From: Mesostigma viride
Lineage: Eukaryota > Streptophyta > Mesostigmatophyceae > Mesostigmatales > Mesostigmataceae
Reading direction: 5' to 3'
NCBI GenBank assembly: GCA_009746045.1
Contig: RPFO01000310.1
Location: 878,234-942,233 of the forward strand
DNA length: 64,000 nucleotides
The notes beneath the pieces are model-generated. The model ran no database searches. It worked only from the letters and a program-made list of their open reading frames with translations, and had not been told where the DNA came from. Every line of letters starts with the position of its first letter. The first letter of the stretch is position 1. The position numbers and the translations under genes are program-made. Below, piece by piece: positions 21,201 through 35,900 of this stretch.

Positions 21201-23530
21201 CAGTGAACCATCCCACGGCTGCACCCCCCCATGTGTGTGTGCACCAGTGAACCATCCCACGGCTACACCCCCCCATGTGTGTGTGCACCAGTGCACCATC
21301 CCACGGCTGCACCCCCCCATGTGTGTGTGCACCAGTGAACCATCCCACGGCTGCACCCCCCCATGTGTGTGTGCACCAGTGAACCATCCCACGGCTACAC
21401 CCCCCCATGTGTGTGTGCACCATCCCACGGCTGCACCCCCCCATGTGTGTGTGCACCAGTGCACCATCCCACGGCTACACCCCCCCATGTGTGTGTGCAC
21501 CATCCCACGGCTGCACCCCCCCATGTGTGTGTGCACCATCCCACGGCTGCACCCCCCCATGTGTGTGTGCACCATCCCACGGCTGCACCCCCCCATGTGT
21601 GTGTGCACCATCCCACGGCTACACCCCCCCATGTGTGTGTGCACCATCCCACGGCTACACCCCCCCATGTGTGTGTGCACCAGTGCACCATCCCACGGCT
21701 ACACCCCCCCATGTGTGTGTGCACCAGTGAACCATCCCACGGCTACACCCCCCCATGTGTGTGTGCACCATCCCACGGCTACACCCCCCCATGTGTGTGT
21801 GCACCAGTGCACCATCCCACGGCTACACCCCCCCATGTGTGTGTGCACCAGTGCACCATCCCACGGCTACACCCCCCCATGTGTGTGTGCACCAGTGAAC
21901 CATCCCACGGCTACACCCCCCCATGTGTGTGTGCACCAGTGAACCATCCCACGGCTGCACCCCCCCATGTGTGTGTGCACCAGTGAACCATCCCACGGCT
22001 ACACCCCCCCATGTGTGTGTGCACCAGTGAACCATCCCACGGCTACACCCCCCCATGTGTGTGTGCACCAGTGAACCATCCCACGGCTACACCCCCCCAT
22101 GTGTGTGTGCACCAGTGCACCATCCCACGGCTGCACCCCCCCATGTGTGTGTGCACCAGTGCACCATCCCACGGCTACACCCCCCCATGTGTGTGTGCAC
22201 CATCCCACGGCTACACCCCCCCATGTGTGTGTGCACCATCCCACGGCTACACCCCCCCATGTGTGTGTGCACCAGTGAACCATCCCACGGCTACACCCCC
22301 CCATGTGTGTGTGCACCAGTGAACCATCCCACGGCTACACCCCCCCATGTGTGTGTGCACCAGTGCACCATCCCACGGCTGCACCCCCCCATGTGTGTGT
22401 GCACCAGTGCACCATCCCACGGCTACACCCCCCCATGTGTGTGTGCACCAGTGCACCATCCCACGGCTACACCCCCCCATGTGTGTGTGCACCAGTGCAC
22501 CATCCCACGGCTGCACCCCCCCATGTGTGTGTGCACCAGTGCACCATCCCACGGCTACACCCCCCCATGTGTGTGTGCACCAGTGAACCATCCCACGGCT
22601 GCACCCCCCCATGTGTGTGTGCACCAGTGAACCATCCCACGGCTACACCCCCCCATGTGTGTGTGCACCAGTGAACCATCCCACGGCTGCACCCCCCCAT
22701 GTGTGTGTGCACCAGTGCACCATCCCACGGCTACACCCCCCATGTGTGTGTGCACCAGTGCACCATCCCACGGCTACACCCCCCCATGTGTGTGTGCACC
22801 AGTGAACCATCCCACGGCTACACCCCCCCATGTGTGTGTGAACCATCCCACGGCTACACCCCCCCATGTGTGTGTGCACCAGTGAACCATCCCACGGCTG
22901 CACCCCCCATGTGTGTGTGCACCATCCCACGGCTGCACCCCCCCATGTGTGTGTGCACCATCCCACGGCTGCACCCCCCCATGTGTGTGTGCACCAGTGA
23001 ACCATCCCACGGCTACACCCCCCCATGTGTGTGTGCACCAGTGCACCATCCCACGGCTACACCCCCCCATGTGTGTGTGCACCAGTGAACCATCCCACGG
23101 CTACACCCCCCCATGTGTGTGTGCACCAGTGAACCATCCCACGGCTGCACCCCCCCATGTGTGTGTGCACCAGTGCACCATCCCACGGCTACACCCCCCC
23201 ATGTGTGTGTGCACCAGTGAACCATCCCACGGCTACACCCCCCCATGTGTGTGTGCACCATCCCACGGCTACACCCCCCCATGTGTGTGTGCACCAGTGA
23301 ACCATCCCACGGCTGCACCCCCCCATGTGTGTGTGCACCAGTGAACCATCCCACGGCTACACCCCCCCATGTGTGTGTGCACCAGTGCACCATCCCACGG
23401 CTGCACCCCCCCATGTGTGTGTGCACCATCCCACGGCTGCACCCCCCCATGTGTGTGTGCACCATCCCACGGCTGCACCCCCCCATGTGTGTGTGCACCA
23501 TCCCACGGCTACACCCCCCCATGTGTGTGT
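15202..23530. repeat. 36/44-bp satellite, clean segment after the retrotransposon
   Basis: This continues the array of 4371-7029 with the same 36-bp and 44-bp units, mostly with seven Cs. Four unit forms mix: the plain GTGCACCATCC form, the AGTGAACC insert, the AGTGCACC insert, and a rarer 36-bp form reading GTGTGTGAACCATCC. Local block repeats are common. There are almost no other changes. No gene is called: open frames on either strand simply read the unit. Confidence 0.97.
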
Positions 23531-26500
23531 GACCATCCCACGGCTACACCCCCCCATGTGTGTGTGCACCAGTGAACCATCCACGGGCTACACCCCCCAT
23601 GTGTGTGTTGCACCATCCCACGGCTACACCCCCATGTGTGTGTGCACCAGTGAACCATCCCACGGCGCACCCCCCCATGTGTGTGTGCACCAGTGAACCA
23701 TCCCACGGCTGCACCCCCCATCTGTGTGTGTTGCACCATCCCACGCGCTGCACCCCCCATGTGTGTGTGCACCATCCCACGGCTGCACCCCCCATGTGTG
23801 TGTGCACCAGTGAACCATCCACGGCTACACCCCCCCATGTTGTGTGTGCACCATCCCACGCTGCACCCCCCATGTGTGTGTGCACCATCCCACGGCTACA
23901 CCCCCCCATGTGTGTGTGCACCAGTGAACCATCCCACGGCTACACCCCCCATGTGTGTGTGCACCATCCCACGGCTGACCCCCCCATGTGTGTGTGCACC
24001 AGTGCACCATCCCACGGCTACACCCCCCCATGTGTGTGTGCACCAGTGAACCAATCCCACGGCTGCACCCCCCATGTGTGTGTGCACATCCCACGGCTAC
24101 CCCCCATGTGTGTGTGCACCAGTGAACCATCCCACGGCTACCCCCCCCATGTGTGTGTGCACCATCCCACGGCTGACCCCCCATGTGGTGTGCACACATC
24201 CCACGGCTACACCCCCCCCATGTGTGTGTGCACCAGTGAACCATCCCACGGCTACACCCCCCCATGTGTGTGTTGCACCAGTGAACCATCCCACGGCTAC
24301 ACCCCCCCATGTGTGTGTGCACCATCCCACGGCTACACCCCCCCATGTGTGTGTGCACCAGTGCACCATCCCACGGCTACACCCCCCCATGGTGTGTGCA
24401 CCAGTGAACCATCCCACGGCTGCACCCCCCCATGTGTGTGTGCACCATCCCACGGCTGCACCCCCCCATGTGTGTGTGCACCATTCCCACGGCTTACACC
24501 CCCCATGTGTGGTGTGCACCGTGAACCATCCCCACGGTACACCCCCCCATGTGTGTGCACCAGTGCACCATCCCACGGCTACACCCCCCCATGTGTGTGT
24601 GCACCAGTGAACCATCCCACGGCTGCACCCCCCCATTGTGTTGTGTGCACCAGTGAACCATCCCACGGCTACACCCCCCCATGTGTTGTGTGCACCAGTG
24701 AAACCATCCCACGGCTACACCCCCCCATGTGTGGTGCACCAGTGAACCATCCACGGCTACACCCCCCCATGTGTGTTGTGCACCAGTGCACCATCCCACG
24801 GCTGCACCCCCCCATGTGTGTGTGCCCATCCCAACGGCTGCACCCCCCATGTGTGTGTGCACCAATCCCACGCTGCACCCCCCCATGTGTGTGTGCACCA
24901 TCCCACGGCTGCACCCCCCCCATGTGTGTGTGCACCATCCCACGGCTACCACCCCCCCATGTGTGTGTGCACCAGTGAACCATCCACGGCTGCACCCCCC
25001 CATGTGTGTGTGCACCATCCCACGGCTACACCCCCCCATGTGTTGGCACCAGTGAACCATCCCACGGCTGCACCCCCCTGTGTGTGTGCACCATCCCACG
25101 GCTGCACCCCCCCATGTGTGTGTGCACCATCCCACGGCTACACCCCCCCATGTGTGTGTGCACCAGTGAACCATCCCACGCTGCACCCCCCCATGTGTGG
25201 TTGCACCAGTGAACCATCCCACGGCTACCCCCCCATGTGTGTGTGCACCAGTGAACGCATCCCACGGCTGCACCCCCCCATGTGTGTGTGCACCGTGCAC
25301 CATCCCACGGCTGCCACCCCCTGCCCATTGTGTGTGCACCATCCCACGGCTACACCCCCCCATGTGTGTGTGCACCATCCCACGGGCTGCACCCCCCCAT
25401 GTGTGTGTGCACCATCCCACGGCTACACCCCCCCATGTGTGTGGCACCAGTGCACCATCCCACGGCTACACCCCCCATGTGTGTGTGCACCAGTGCACCA
25501 TCCCACGGCTGCACCCCCCCATGTGTGTGTGCACCCAGTTGAACCATCCCACGGCTACACCCCCCCATGTGTGTGTGCACCAGTGAACCATCCACGGCTA
25601 CACCCCCCCATGTGTGTTGCTCCAGTGAACCATCCCCGGCTGCACCCCCCCATGTGTGTGTGCACCATCCCACGGCTAACCCCCCCATGTGTGTGTGCAC
25701 CAGTGAACCATCCCACGGCTACACCCCCCCATGTGTTGTGTGCACCAGTGCACCATCCCACGGCTGCACCCCCCCATGTGTGTGTGCACCAGTGAAACCA
25801 TCCCACGTGCACCCCCCCATGTGTGTGTGCACCAGTGCACCACCCACGGCTGCACCCCCCATGTGTGTGTGCACCAGTGCACCATCCCCGGCTGCACCCC
25901 CCCATGTGTGTGTGCACCAGTGAACCATCCCACGGCTGCACCCCCATGTGTGTGGCACCATCCCACGGCTGCACCCCCCCATGTGTGTGTGCACCATCCC
26001 ACGGCTGCACCCCCATGTGTGTGTGCACCAGTGAACCATCCCACGGCTGCACCCCCCCATGTGTGTGTGCACCAGTGGCACCATCCCACGGCTGCACCCC
26101 CCATGTGTGTGCTGCACCGTGAACCATCCCACGGCTGCACCCCCCCATGTGTGTGTGCACCAGTGAACCATCCCACGGCTGCACCCCCCATGTGGTGTGT
26201 GCACCAGTGCACCATCCCACGGGGCTACACCCCCCATGTGTGTGTGCACCAGTGCACCTCCCCACGGCTACACCCCCCCATGTGTGTGTGCACCAGTGCA
26301 CCATCCCACGGCTGCACCCCCCCATGTGTGTGTGCACCATCCCACGGCTGCACCCCCCATGTTGTTGTGCACCAGTGAACCATCCCACGGCTACACCCCC
26401 CCATGTGTGTGTGCACCAGTGCACCATCCCACGGCTACACCCCCATGTGTGTGCACCAGTGAACCATCCCACGGCTACACCCCCCCATGTGTGTGTGCAC

Positions 26501-29032
26501 CAGTGCACCATCCCACGGCTGCACCCCCCCATTGTGTGTGTGCACCAGTGAACCATCCCACGGCTGCACCCCCCATGTGTGTGTGCACCAGTGCACCATC
26601 CCACGGCTGCACCCCCCCATGGTGTGTGTGCACCAGTGAACCATCCCACGGCTGCACCCCCCCATGTGGTGTGCACCAGTGCACCATTCCCACGGCTTAC
26701 ACCCCCCCATGGTGTGTGCACCAGTGAACCATTCCCACGGCTGCACCCCCCCATGTGTGTGTGCACCAGTGAACCACCCACGGCTCACACCCCCCCATGT
26801 GTGGTGCTGCACCAGTGAACCATCCCACGGCTGCACCCCCCATGTGTGTGTGCACCAGTGAACCATCCCACGGCTGCACCCCCCCATGTGTCTGTGCACC
26901 ATCCACGGCACACCCCCCCATGTGTGTGTGCACCAGTGAACCATCCCACGGCTACACCCCCCCATGTGTGTGTGCACCCAGTGCACCATCCCACGGCTGC
27001 ACCCCCATGTGTGTGTGCACCAGTGAACCATCCCACGGCTACACCCCCCCATGTGTGTGTGCACCAGTGAACCATCCCACGGCTTGCACCCCCCCATGTG
27101 TGTGTGCACCAGTGAACCATCCCACGGGCTGCACCCCCCCATGTGTGTGTGCACCATCCCACGGCTGCACCCCCCATGTGTGTGTGCACCAGTGCAACCA
27201 TCCCACGGGCTGCAACCCCCCCATGTGTGTGTGGCACCAGTGCACCATCCCACGGCTACACCCCCCCATGTGTGTGTTGCACCATCCCACGGCTGCACCC
27301 CCCCATGTGTGTGCACCAGGCACCATCCCACGGCTAGCACCCCCCATTGTGTGTGTGCACCATCCCACGGCTGCACCCCCCATGTGTGTGTGCACCAGTG
27401 AACCATCCCACGGCTGCATCCCCCCCTTGTGTGTGGCACCGTGAACCATCCCACGGCTACACCCCCCCATGTGTGTGTGCAACCAGTGCACCATCCCACG
27501 GCTGCACCCCCCCATGTGTGTGTGCACCAGTGAACCTCCCCACGGCTGCCCCCCCATGTGTGTGTGCACCATGAACATCCCACGGCTACACCCCCCCATG
27601 TGTGTGTGCACCAGTGAACCATCCCACGGCTAACACCCCCCATGTGTGTGTGCACCAGTGCACCCATCCCACGGCTGCACCCCCCCATGTGTGTGTGCAC
27701 AGTGAACCATCCCACGGCTGCACCCCCCCATGTGTGTGTGCACCAGTGAACCATCCCACGGCTACACCCCCCATGTGTGTGTGCACCAGTGAACCATCCC
27801 ACGGCTACACCCCCCATGTGTGTTGTGCACCAGTGAACCATCCCACGGCTACACCCCCCCATGTGTGTGTGCACCAAGTGCACCATCCCACGGCTGCACC
27901 CCCCCATGTGTGTGTGCACCAGTGCACCATCCCACGGCTACACCCCCCCAGTTGTGTGTGCACCATCCCACGGCTACACCCCCCCATGTGTGTGTGCACC
28001 AGTGAAACCATCCCACGGCTACACACCCCCTGTGTGTGTGCACCAGTGAACCATCCCACGGCTACCACCCCCCCATGTGTGTGTGCACCAGTGAACCATT
28101 CCCACGGCTACACCCCCCCATGTGTGTGTGCACCAGTGCACCATCCCACGGCTGCACCCCCCATGTGTGTGTGCACCAGTGCACCATCCACGGCTACACC
28201 CCCCCATGTGTGTGTGCACCAGTGCACCCATCCCACGGCTACACCCCCCCATGTGTGTGTGCACCAGCTGCCCAATCCCCCACGGCTTGCACCCCCCCCA
28301 TGTGTGTGTGCACCAGTGCACCATCCCACGGCTACACCCCCCCATGTGTGTGTGCACCAGTGAACCATCCCACGGCTGCACCCCCCCATGTGTGTGTGTA
28401 CCAGTGAACCATCCCACGGCTACACCCCCCATGTGTGTGTGCACCAGTGACCATCCCACGGGCTGCACCCCCCATGTGTGTGTGCACCAGTGCACCATCC
28501 CCACGGTACACCCCCCCATGTTGTGTGTGCACCAGTGCACCATCCCACGGCTACACCCCCCCATGTGTAAGTGTCGCACCAGTGAACCATCCCACGGCTA
28601 CACCCCCCATGTGTGTTGAACCATCCCACGGCTAACCCCCCATGTGTGTGTGCACCAGTGAAACCATCCCACGGCTACACCCCCCCATGTGTGTGTGCAC
28701 CAGTCGGAACCATCCCACGGCTGCACCCCCCATGTGTGTGTGCACCGTGCACCATCCCACGGCTACACCCCCCCATGTGTGTGTGCACCAGTGAACCATC
28801 CACGGGCTACACCCCCCCATGTGTGTGTGCACCATCCCACGGCTACACCCCCCCATGTGTGTGTGCACCAGTGAAACCATCCCACGGCTGCACCCCCCCC
28901 ATGTTGTGTGTGCACCAGTTGAACCATCCCACGGCTACACCCCCCCATGTGTGTGTGCACCAGTTGCACCACCACGGCTGCACCCCCCATGTGTGCTTGT
29001 GCAACCCCCCCCCCCCCCCCCATCCCACGGCT
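23531..29032. repeat. 36/44-bp satellite, error-rich segment
   Basis: The same satellite, but from 23531 nearly every unit carries one or more single-base insertions, deletions or substitutions (missing CAGTG letters, TGTTGTG, CCACGGGC, ATCCACGG). The change is abrupt and lasts until the gap, ending in a run of 17 Cs at 29005-29021. The pattern of mostly one-base indels points to uncorrected long-read consensus next to an assembly break, not to biological divergence. Confidence 0.9.
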
Positions 29033-29913
29033 NNNNNNNNNNNNNNNNNNNNNNNNNNNNNNNNNNNNNNNNNNNNNNNNNNNNNNNNNNNNNNNNNNNN
29101 NNNNNNNNNNNNNNNNNNNNNNNNNNNNNNNNNNNNNNNNNNNNNNNNNNNNNNNNNNNNNNNNNNNNNNNNNNNNNNNNNNNNNNNNNNNNNNNNNNNN
29201 NNNNNNNNNNNNNNNNNNNNNNNNNNNNNNNNNNNNNNNNNNNNNNNNNNNNNNNNNNNNNNNNNNNNNNNNNNNNNNNNNNNNNNNNNNNNNNNNNNNN
29301 NNNNNNNNNNNNNNNNNNNNNNNNNNNNNNNNNNNNNNNNNNNNNNNNNNNNNNNNNNNNNNNNNNNNNNNNNNNNNNNNNNNNNNNNNNNNNNNNNNNN
29401 NNNNNNNNNNNNNNNNNNNNNNNNNNNNNNNNNNNNNNNNNNNNNNNNNNNNNNNNNNNNNNNNNNNNNNNNNNNNNNNNNNNNNNNNNNNNNNNNNNNN
29501 NNNNNNNNNNNNNNNNNNNNNNNNNNNNNNNNNNNNNNNNNNNNNNNNNNNNNNNNNNNNNNNNNNNNNNNNNNNNNNNNNNNNNNNNNNNNNNNNNNNN
29601 NNNNNNNNNNNNNNNNNNNNNNNNNNNNNNNNNNNNNNNNNNNNNNNNNNNNNNNNNNNNNNNNNNNNNNNNNNNNNNNNNNNNNNNNNNNNNNNNNNNN
29701 NNNNNNNNNNNNNNNNNNNNNNNNNNNNNNNNNNNNNNNNNNNNNNNNNNNNNNNNNNNNNNNNNNNNNNNNNNNNNNNNNNNNNNNNNNNNNNNNNNNN
29801 NNNNNNNNNNNNNNNNNNNNNNNNNNNNNNNNNNNNNNNNNNNNNNNNNNNNNNNNNNNNNNNNNNNNNNNNNNNNNNNNNNNNNNNNNNNNNNNNNNNN
29901 NNNNNNNNNNNNN
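29033..29913. other. Assembly gap (881 N)
   Basis: Unresolved bases inside the satellite. Both flanks are satellite, so the missing sequence is probably more of it, but the true length is unknown. Confidence 0.99.
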
Positions 29914-32900
29914 ACCCCCCCATGTGTGTGTGCACCAGTGCACCATCCCACGGCTGCACCCCCCCATGTGTGTGTGCACCAGTGCACCATCCCACGGCTA
30001 CACCCCCCCATGTGTGTGTGCACCAGTGAACCATCCCACGGCTGCACCCCCCCATGTGTGTGTGCACCAGTGAACCATCCCACGGCTGCACCCCCCATGT
30101 GTGTGTGCACCATCCCACGGCTACACCCCCCCATGTGTGTGTGCACCAGTACCATCCCACGGCTACACCCCCCCATGTGTGTGTGCACCATCCCACGGCT
30201 ACACCCCCCATGTGTGTGTGCACCATCCCACGGCTGCACCCCCCCATGTGTGTGTGCACCAGTGAACCATCCCACGGCTACACCCCCCATGTGTGTGTGC
30301 ACCATCCCACGGCTGCACCCCCCCATGTGTGTGTGCACCATCCCACGGCTGCACCCCCCCATGTGTGTGTGCACCAGTGAACCATCCCACGGCTGCACCC
30401 CCCCATGTGTGTGTGCACCAGTGACCATCCCACGGCTGCACCCCCCCATGTGTGTGTGCACCAGTGAACCATCCCACGGCTGCACCCCCCCATGTGTGTG
30501 TGCACCAGTGCACCATCCCACGGCTGCACCCCCCCATGTGTGTGTGCACCATCCCACGGCTACACCCCCCCATGTGTGTGTGCACCAGTGAACCATCCCA
30601 CGGCTGCACCCCCCATGTGTGTGTGCACCAGTGAACCATCCCACGGCTACACCCCCCCATGTGTGTGTGCACCAGTGAACCATCCCACGGCACCCCCCCA
30701 TGTGTGTGTGCACCATCCCACGGCTGCACCCCCCCATGTGTGTGTGCACCAGTGAACCATCCCACGGCTGCACCCCCCCATGTGTGTGTGCACCAGTGAA
30801 CCATCCCACGGCTGCACCCCCCCATGTGTGTGTGCACCAGTGAACCATCCCACGGCTACACCCCCCCATGTGTGTGTGCACCATCCCACGGCTGCACCCC
30901 CCCATGTGTGTGTGCACCATCCCACGGCTGCACCCCCCCATGTGTGTGTGCACCAGTGAACCATCCCACGGCTACACCCCCCCATGTGTGTGTGCACCAT
31001 CCCACGGCTACACCCCCCCATGTGTGTGTGCACCAGTGAACCATCCCACGGCTGCACCCCCCCATGTGTGTGTGCACCATCCCACGGCTGCACCCCCCAT
31101 GTGTGTGTGCACCATCCCACGGCTGCACCCCCCCATGTGTGTGTGCACCAGTGAACCATCCCACGGCTACACCCCCCCATGTGTGTGTGCACCATCCCAC
31201 GGCTACACCCCCCCATGTGTGTGTGCACCATCCCACGGCTGCACCCCCCCATGTGTGTGTGCACCATCCCACGGCTGCACCCCCCCATGTGTGTGTGCAC
31301 CAGTGAACCATCCCACGGCTGCACCCCCCCATGTGTGTGTGCACCAGTGCATCCCACGGCTGCACCCCCCCATGTGTGTGTGCACCAGTGAACCATCCCA
31401 CGGCTGCACCCCCCCATGTGTGTGTGCACCATCCACACGGCTGCACCCCCCCATGTGTGTGTGCACCATCCCACGGCTGCACCCCCCCATGTGTGTGTGC
31501 ACCAGTGAACCATCCCACGGCTACACCCCCCCATGTGTGTGTGCACCATCCCACGGCTGCACCCCCCCATGTGTGTGTGCACCAGTGAACCATCCCACGG
31601 CTGCACCCCCCCATGTGTGTGTGCACCAGTGAACCATCCCACGGCTACACCCCCCCATGTGTGTGTGCACCAGTGACCATCCCACGGCTGCACCCCCCCA
31701 TGTGTGTGTGTGCACCATCCCACGGCTGCACCCCCCCATGTGTGTGTGCACCATCCCACGGCTGCACCCCCCCATGTGTGTGTGCACCAGTGAACCATCC
31801 CACGGCTGCACCCCCCCATGTGTGTGTGCACCAGTGAACCATCCCACGGCTGCACCCCCCCATGTGTGTGTGCACCAGTGAACCATCCCACGGCTGCACC
31901 CCCCCATGTGTGTGTGCACCAACCATCCCACGGCTACACCCCCATGTGTGTGCACCAGTGAACCATCCCACGGCTGCACCCCCCCATGTGTGTGTGCACC
32001 AGTGAACCATCCCACGGCTACACCCCCCCATGTGTGTGTGCACCAGTGCACCATCCCACGGCTGCACCCCCCATGTGTGTGTGCACCAGTGAACCATCCC
32101 ACGGCTGCACCCCCCCATGTGTGTGTGCACCAGTGACCATCCCACGGCTACACCCCCCCATGTGTGTGTGCACCAGTGAACCATCCCACGGCTGCACCCC
32201 CCCATGTGTGTGTGCACCAGTGAACCATCCCACGGCTGCACCCCCCCATGTGTGTGTGCACCAGTGAACCATCCCACGGCTGCACCCCCCCATGTGTGTG
32301 TGCACCAGTGCACCATCCCACGGCTACATCCCCCATTGTTGTGTGCACCAGTGACCATCCCACGGCTGCACCCCCCCATGTGTGTGTGCACCAGTGAACC
32401 ACCCACGGCTGCACCCCCCATGTGTGCTGTGCACCATCCCACGGCTGCACCCCCCATGGTGTGTGCACCAGTGAAACCATCCCACGGCTGCACCCCCCCA
32501 TGTGTGTGTGCACCAGTGCACCATCCACGGCTGCACCCCCCCATGTGTGTGTCAGTGAACCATCCCACGGCTGCACCCCCCCATGTGTGTGTGCACCAGT
32601 GAACCATCCCACGGCTACACCCCCCCATGTGTGTGTGCAGTGCCATCCCACGGCTGCACCCCCCATGTGTGTGTGCACCAGTGCACCATCCCACGGCTGC
32701 ACCCCCCCATGTGTGTGTGCACCAGTGAACCATCCCACGGCTACACCCCCCCATGTGTGTGTGCACCAGTGCACCATCCCACGGCTGCACCCCCCCATGT
32801 GTGTGTGCACCAGTGAACCATCCCACGGCTGCACCCCCCCATGTGTGTGTGCACCAGTGAACCATCCCACGGCTACACCCCCCATGTGTGTGTGCACCAG

Positions 32901-35900
32901 TGCACCATCCCACGGCTGCACCCCCCCATGTGTGTGTGCACCATCCCACGGCTGCACCCCCCCATGTGTGTGTGCACCATCCCACGGCTGCACCCCCCAT
33001 GTGTGTGTGCACCATCCCACGGCTGCACCCCCCCATGTGTGTGTGCACCAGTGAACCATCCCACGGCTACACCCCCCCATGTGTGTGTGCACCAGTGAAC
33101 CATCCCACGGCTACACCCCCCCATGTGTGTGTGCACCATCCCACGGCTGCACCCCCCCATGTGTGTGTGCACCATCCCACGGCTACACCCCCCCATGTGT
33201 GTGTGCACCAGTGCACCATCCCACGGCTGCACCCCCCCATGTGTGTGTGCACCAGTGAACCATCCCACGGCTGCACCCCCCCATGTGTGTGTGCACCATC
33301 CCACGGCTGCACCCCCCCATGTGTGTGTGCACCATCCCACGGCTGCACCCCCCCATGTGTGTGTGCACCATCCCACGGCTGCACCCCCCCATGTGTGGTG
33401 TGCACCATCCCACGGCTACACCCCCCCATGTGTGTGTGCACCAGTGCACCATCCCACGGCTGCACCCCCCCATGTGTGTGTGCACCAGTGAACCATCCCA
33501 CGGCTGCACCCCCCATGTGTGTGTGCACCAGTGAACCATCCCACGGCTGCACCCCCCATGTGTGTGTGCACCAGTGCACCATCCCACGGCTGCACCCCCC
33601 CATGTGTGTGTGCACCAGTGCACCATCCCACGGCTACACCCCCCCATGTGTGTGTGCACCAGTGCACCATCCCACGGCTACACCCCCCCATGTGTGTGTG
33701 CACCAGTGAACCATCCCACGGCTACACCCCCCCATGTGTGTGTGCACCAGTGCACCATCCCACGGCTACACCCCCCCATGTGTGTGTGCACCAGTGAACC
33801 ATCCCACGGCTGCACCCCCCATGTGTGTGTGCACCAGTGCACCATCCCACGGCTGCACCCCCCATGTGTGTGTGCACCAGTGAACCATCCCACGGCTGCA
33901 CCCCCCCATGTGTGTGTGCACCAGTGAACCATCCCACGGCTACACCCCCCCATGTGTGTGTGCACCAGTGCACCATCCCACGGCTGCACCCCCCCATGTG
34001 TGTGTGCACCAGTGCACCATCCCACGGCTACCCCCCCATGTGTGTGTGCACCATCCCACGGCTGCACCCCCCCATGTGTGTGTGCACCAGTGAACCATCC
34101 CACGGCTACACCCCCCATGTGTGTGTGCACCAGTGAACCATCCCACGGCTGCACCCCCCCATGTGTGTGTGCACCAGTGCACCATCCCACGGCTGCACCC
34201 CCCCATGTGTGTGTGCACCAGTGAACCATCCCACGGCTGCACCCCCCCATGTGTGTGTGCACCATCCCACGGCTGCACCCCCCCATGTGTGTGTGCACCA
34301 GTGAACCATCCCACGGCTGCACCCCCCCATGTGTGTGTGCACCAGTGAACCATCCCACGGCTGCACCCCCCATGTGTGTGTGCACCAGTGAACCATCCCA
34401 CGGCTACACCCCCCCATGTGTGTGTGCACCATCCCACGGCTGCACCCCCCCATGTGTGTGTGCACCAGTGAACCATCCCACGGCTGCACCCCCCATGTGT
34501 GTGTGCACCAGTGAACCATCCCACGGCTGCACCCCCCCATGTGTGTGTGCACCAGTGAACCATCCCACGGCTACACCCCCCATGTGTGTGTGCACCAGTG
34601 AACCATCCCACGGCTGCACCCCCCCATGTGTGTGTGCACCATCCCACGGCTACACCCCCCCATGTGTGTGTGCACCAGTGAACCATCCCACGGCTACACC
34701 CCCCATGTGTGTGTGCACCAGTGAACCATCCCACGGCTGCACCCCCCCATGTGTGTGTGCACCAGTGAACCATCCCACGGCTACACCCCCCCATGTGTGT
34801 GTGCACCAGTGAACCATCCCACGGCTGCACCCCCCCATGTGTGTGTGCACCAGTGAACCATCCCACGGCTGCACCCCCCCATGTGTGTGTGCACCATCCC
34901 ACGGCTACACCCCCCCATGTGTGTGTGCACCAGTGAACCATCCCACGGCTGCACCCCCCCATGTGTGTGTGCACCAGTGAACCATCCCACGGCTGCACCC
35001 CCCCATGTGTGTGTGCACCAGTGCACCATCCCACGGCTGCACCCCCCCATGTGTGTGTGCACCAGTGCACCATCCCACGGCTGCACCCCCCCATGTGTGT
35101 GTGCACCATCCCACGGCTACACCCCCCATGTGTGTGTGCACCAGTGAACCATCCCACGGCTACACCCCCCCATGTGTGTGTGCACCAGTGAACCATCCCA
35201 CGGCTGCACCCCCCCATGTGTGTGTGCACCAGTGCACCATCCCACGGCTGCACCCCCCCATGTGTGTGTGCACCAGTGAACCATCCCACGGCTACACCCC
35301 CCCATGTGTGTGTGCACCAGTGAACCATCCCACGGCTACACCCCCCCATGTGTGTGTGCACCAGTGAACCATCCCACGGCTGCACCCCCCCATGTGTGTG
35401 TGCACCAGTGAACCATCCCACGGCTACACCCCCCCATGTGTGTGTGCACCATCCCACGGCTGCACCCCCCCATGTGTGTGTGCACCAGTGAACCATCCCA
35501 CGGCTGCACCCCCCCATGTGTGTGTGCACCAGTGCACCATCCCACGGCTGCACCCCCCCATGTGTGTGTGCACCAGTGAACCATCCCACGGCTACACCCC
35601 CCCATGTGTGTGTGCACCATCCCACGGCTGCACCCCCCCATGTGTGTGTGCACCATCCCACGGCTGCACCCCCCCATGTGTGTGTGCACCAGTGACCATC
35701 CCACGGCTACACCCCCCCATGTGTGTGTGCACCAGTGAACCATCCCACGGCTACACCCCCCATGTGTGTGTGCACCATCCCACGGCTGCACCCCCCCATG
35801 TGTGTGTGCACCAGTGAACCATCCCACGGCTACACCCCCCCATGTGTGTGTGCACCATCCCACGGCTGCACCCCCCCATGTGTGTGTGCACCAGTGAACC

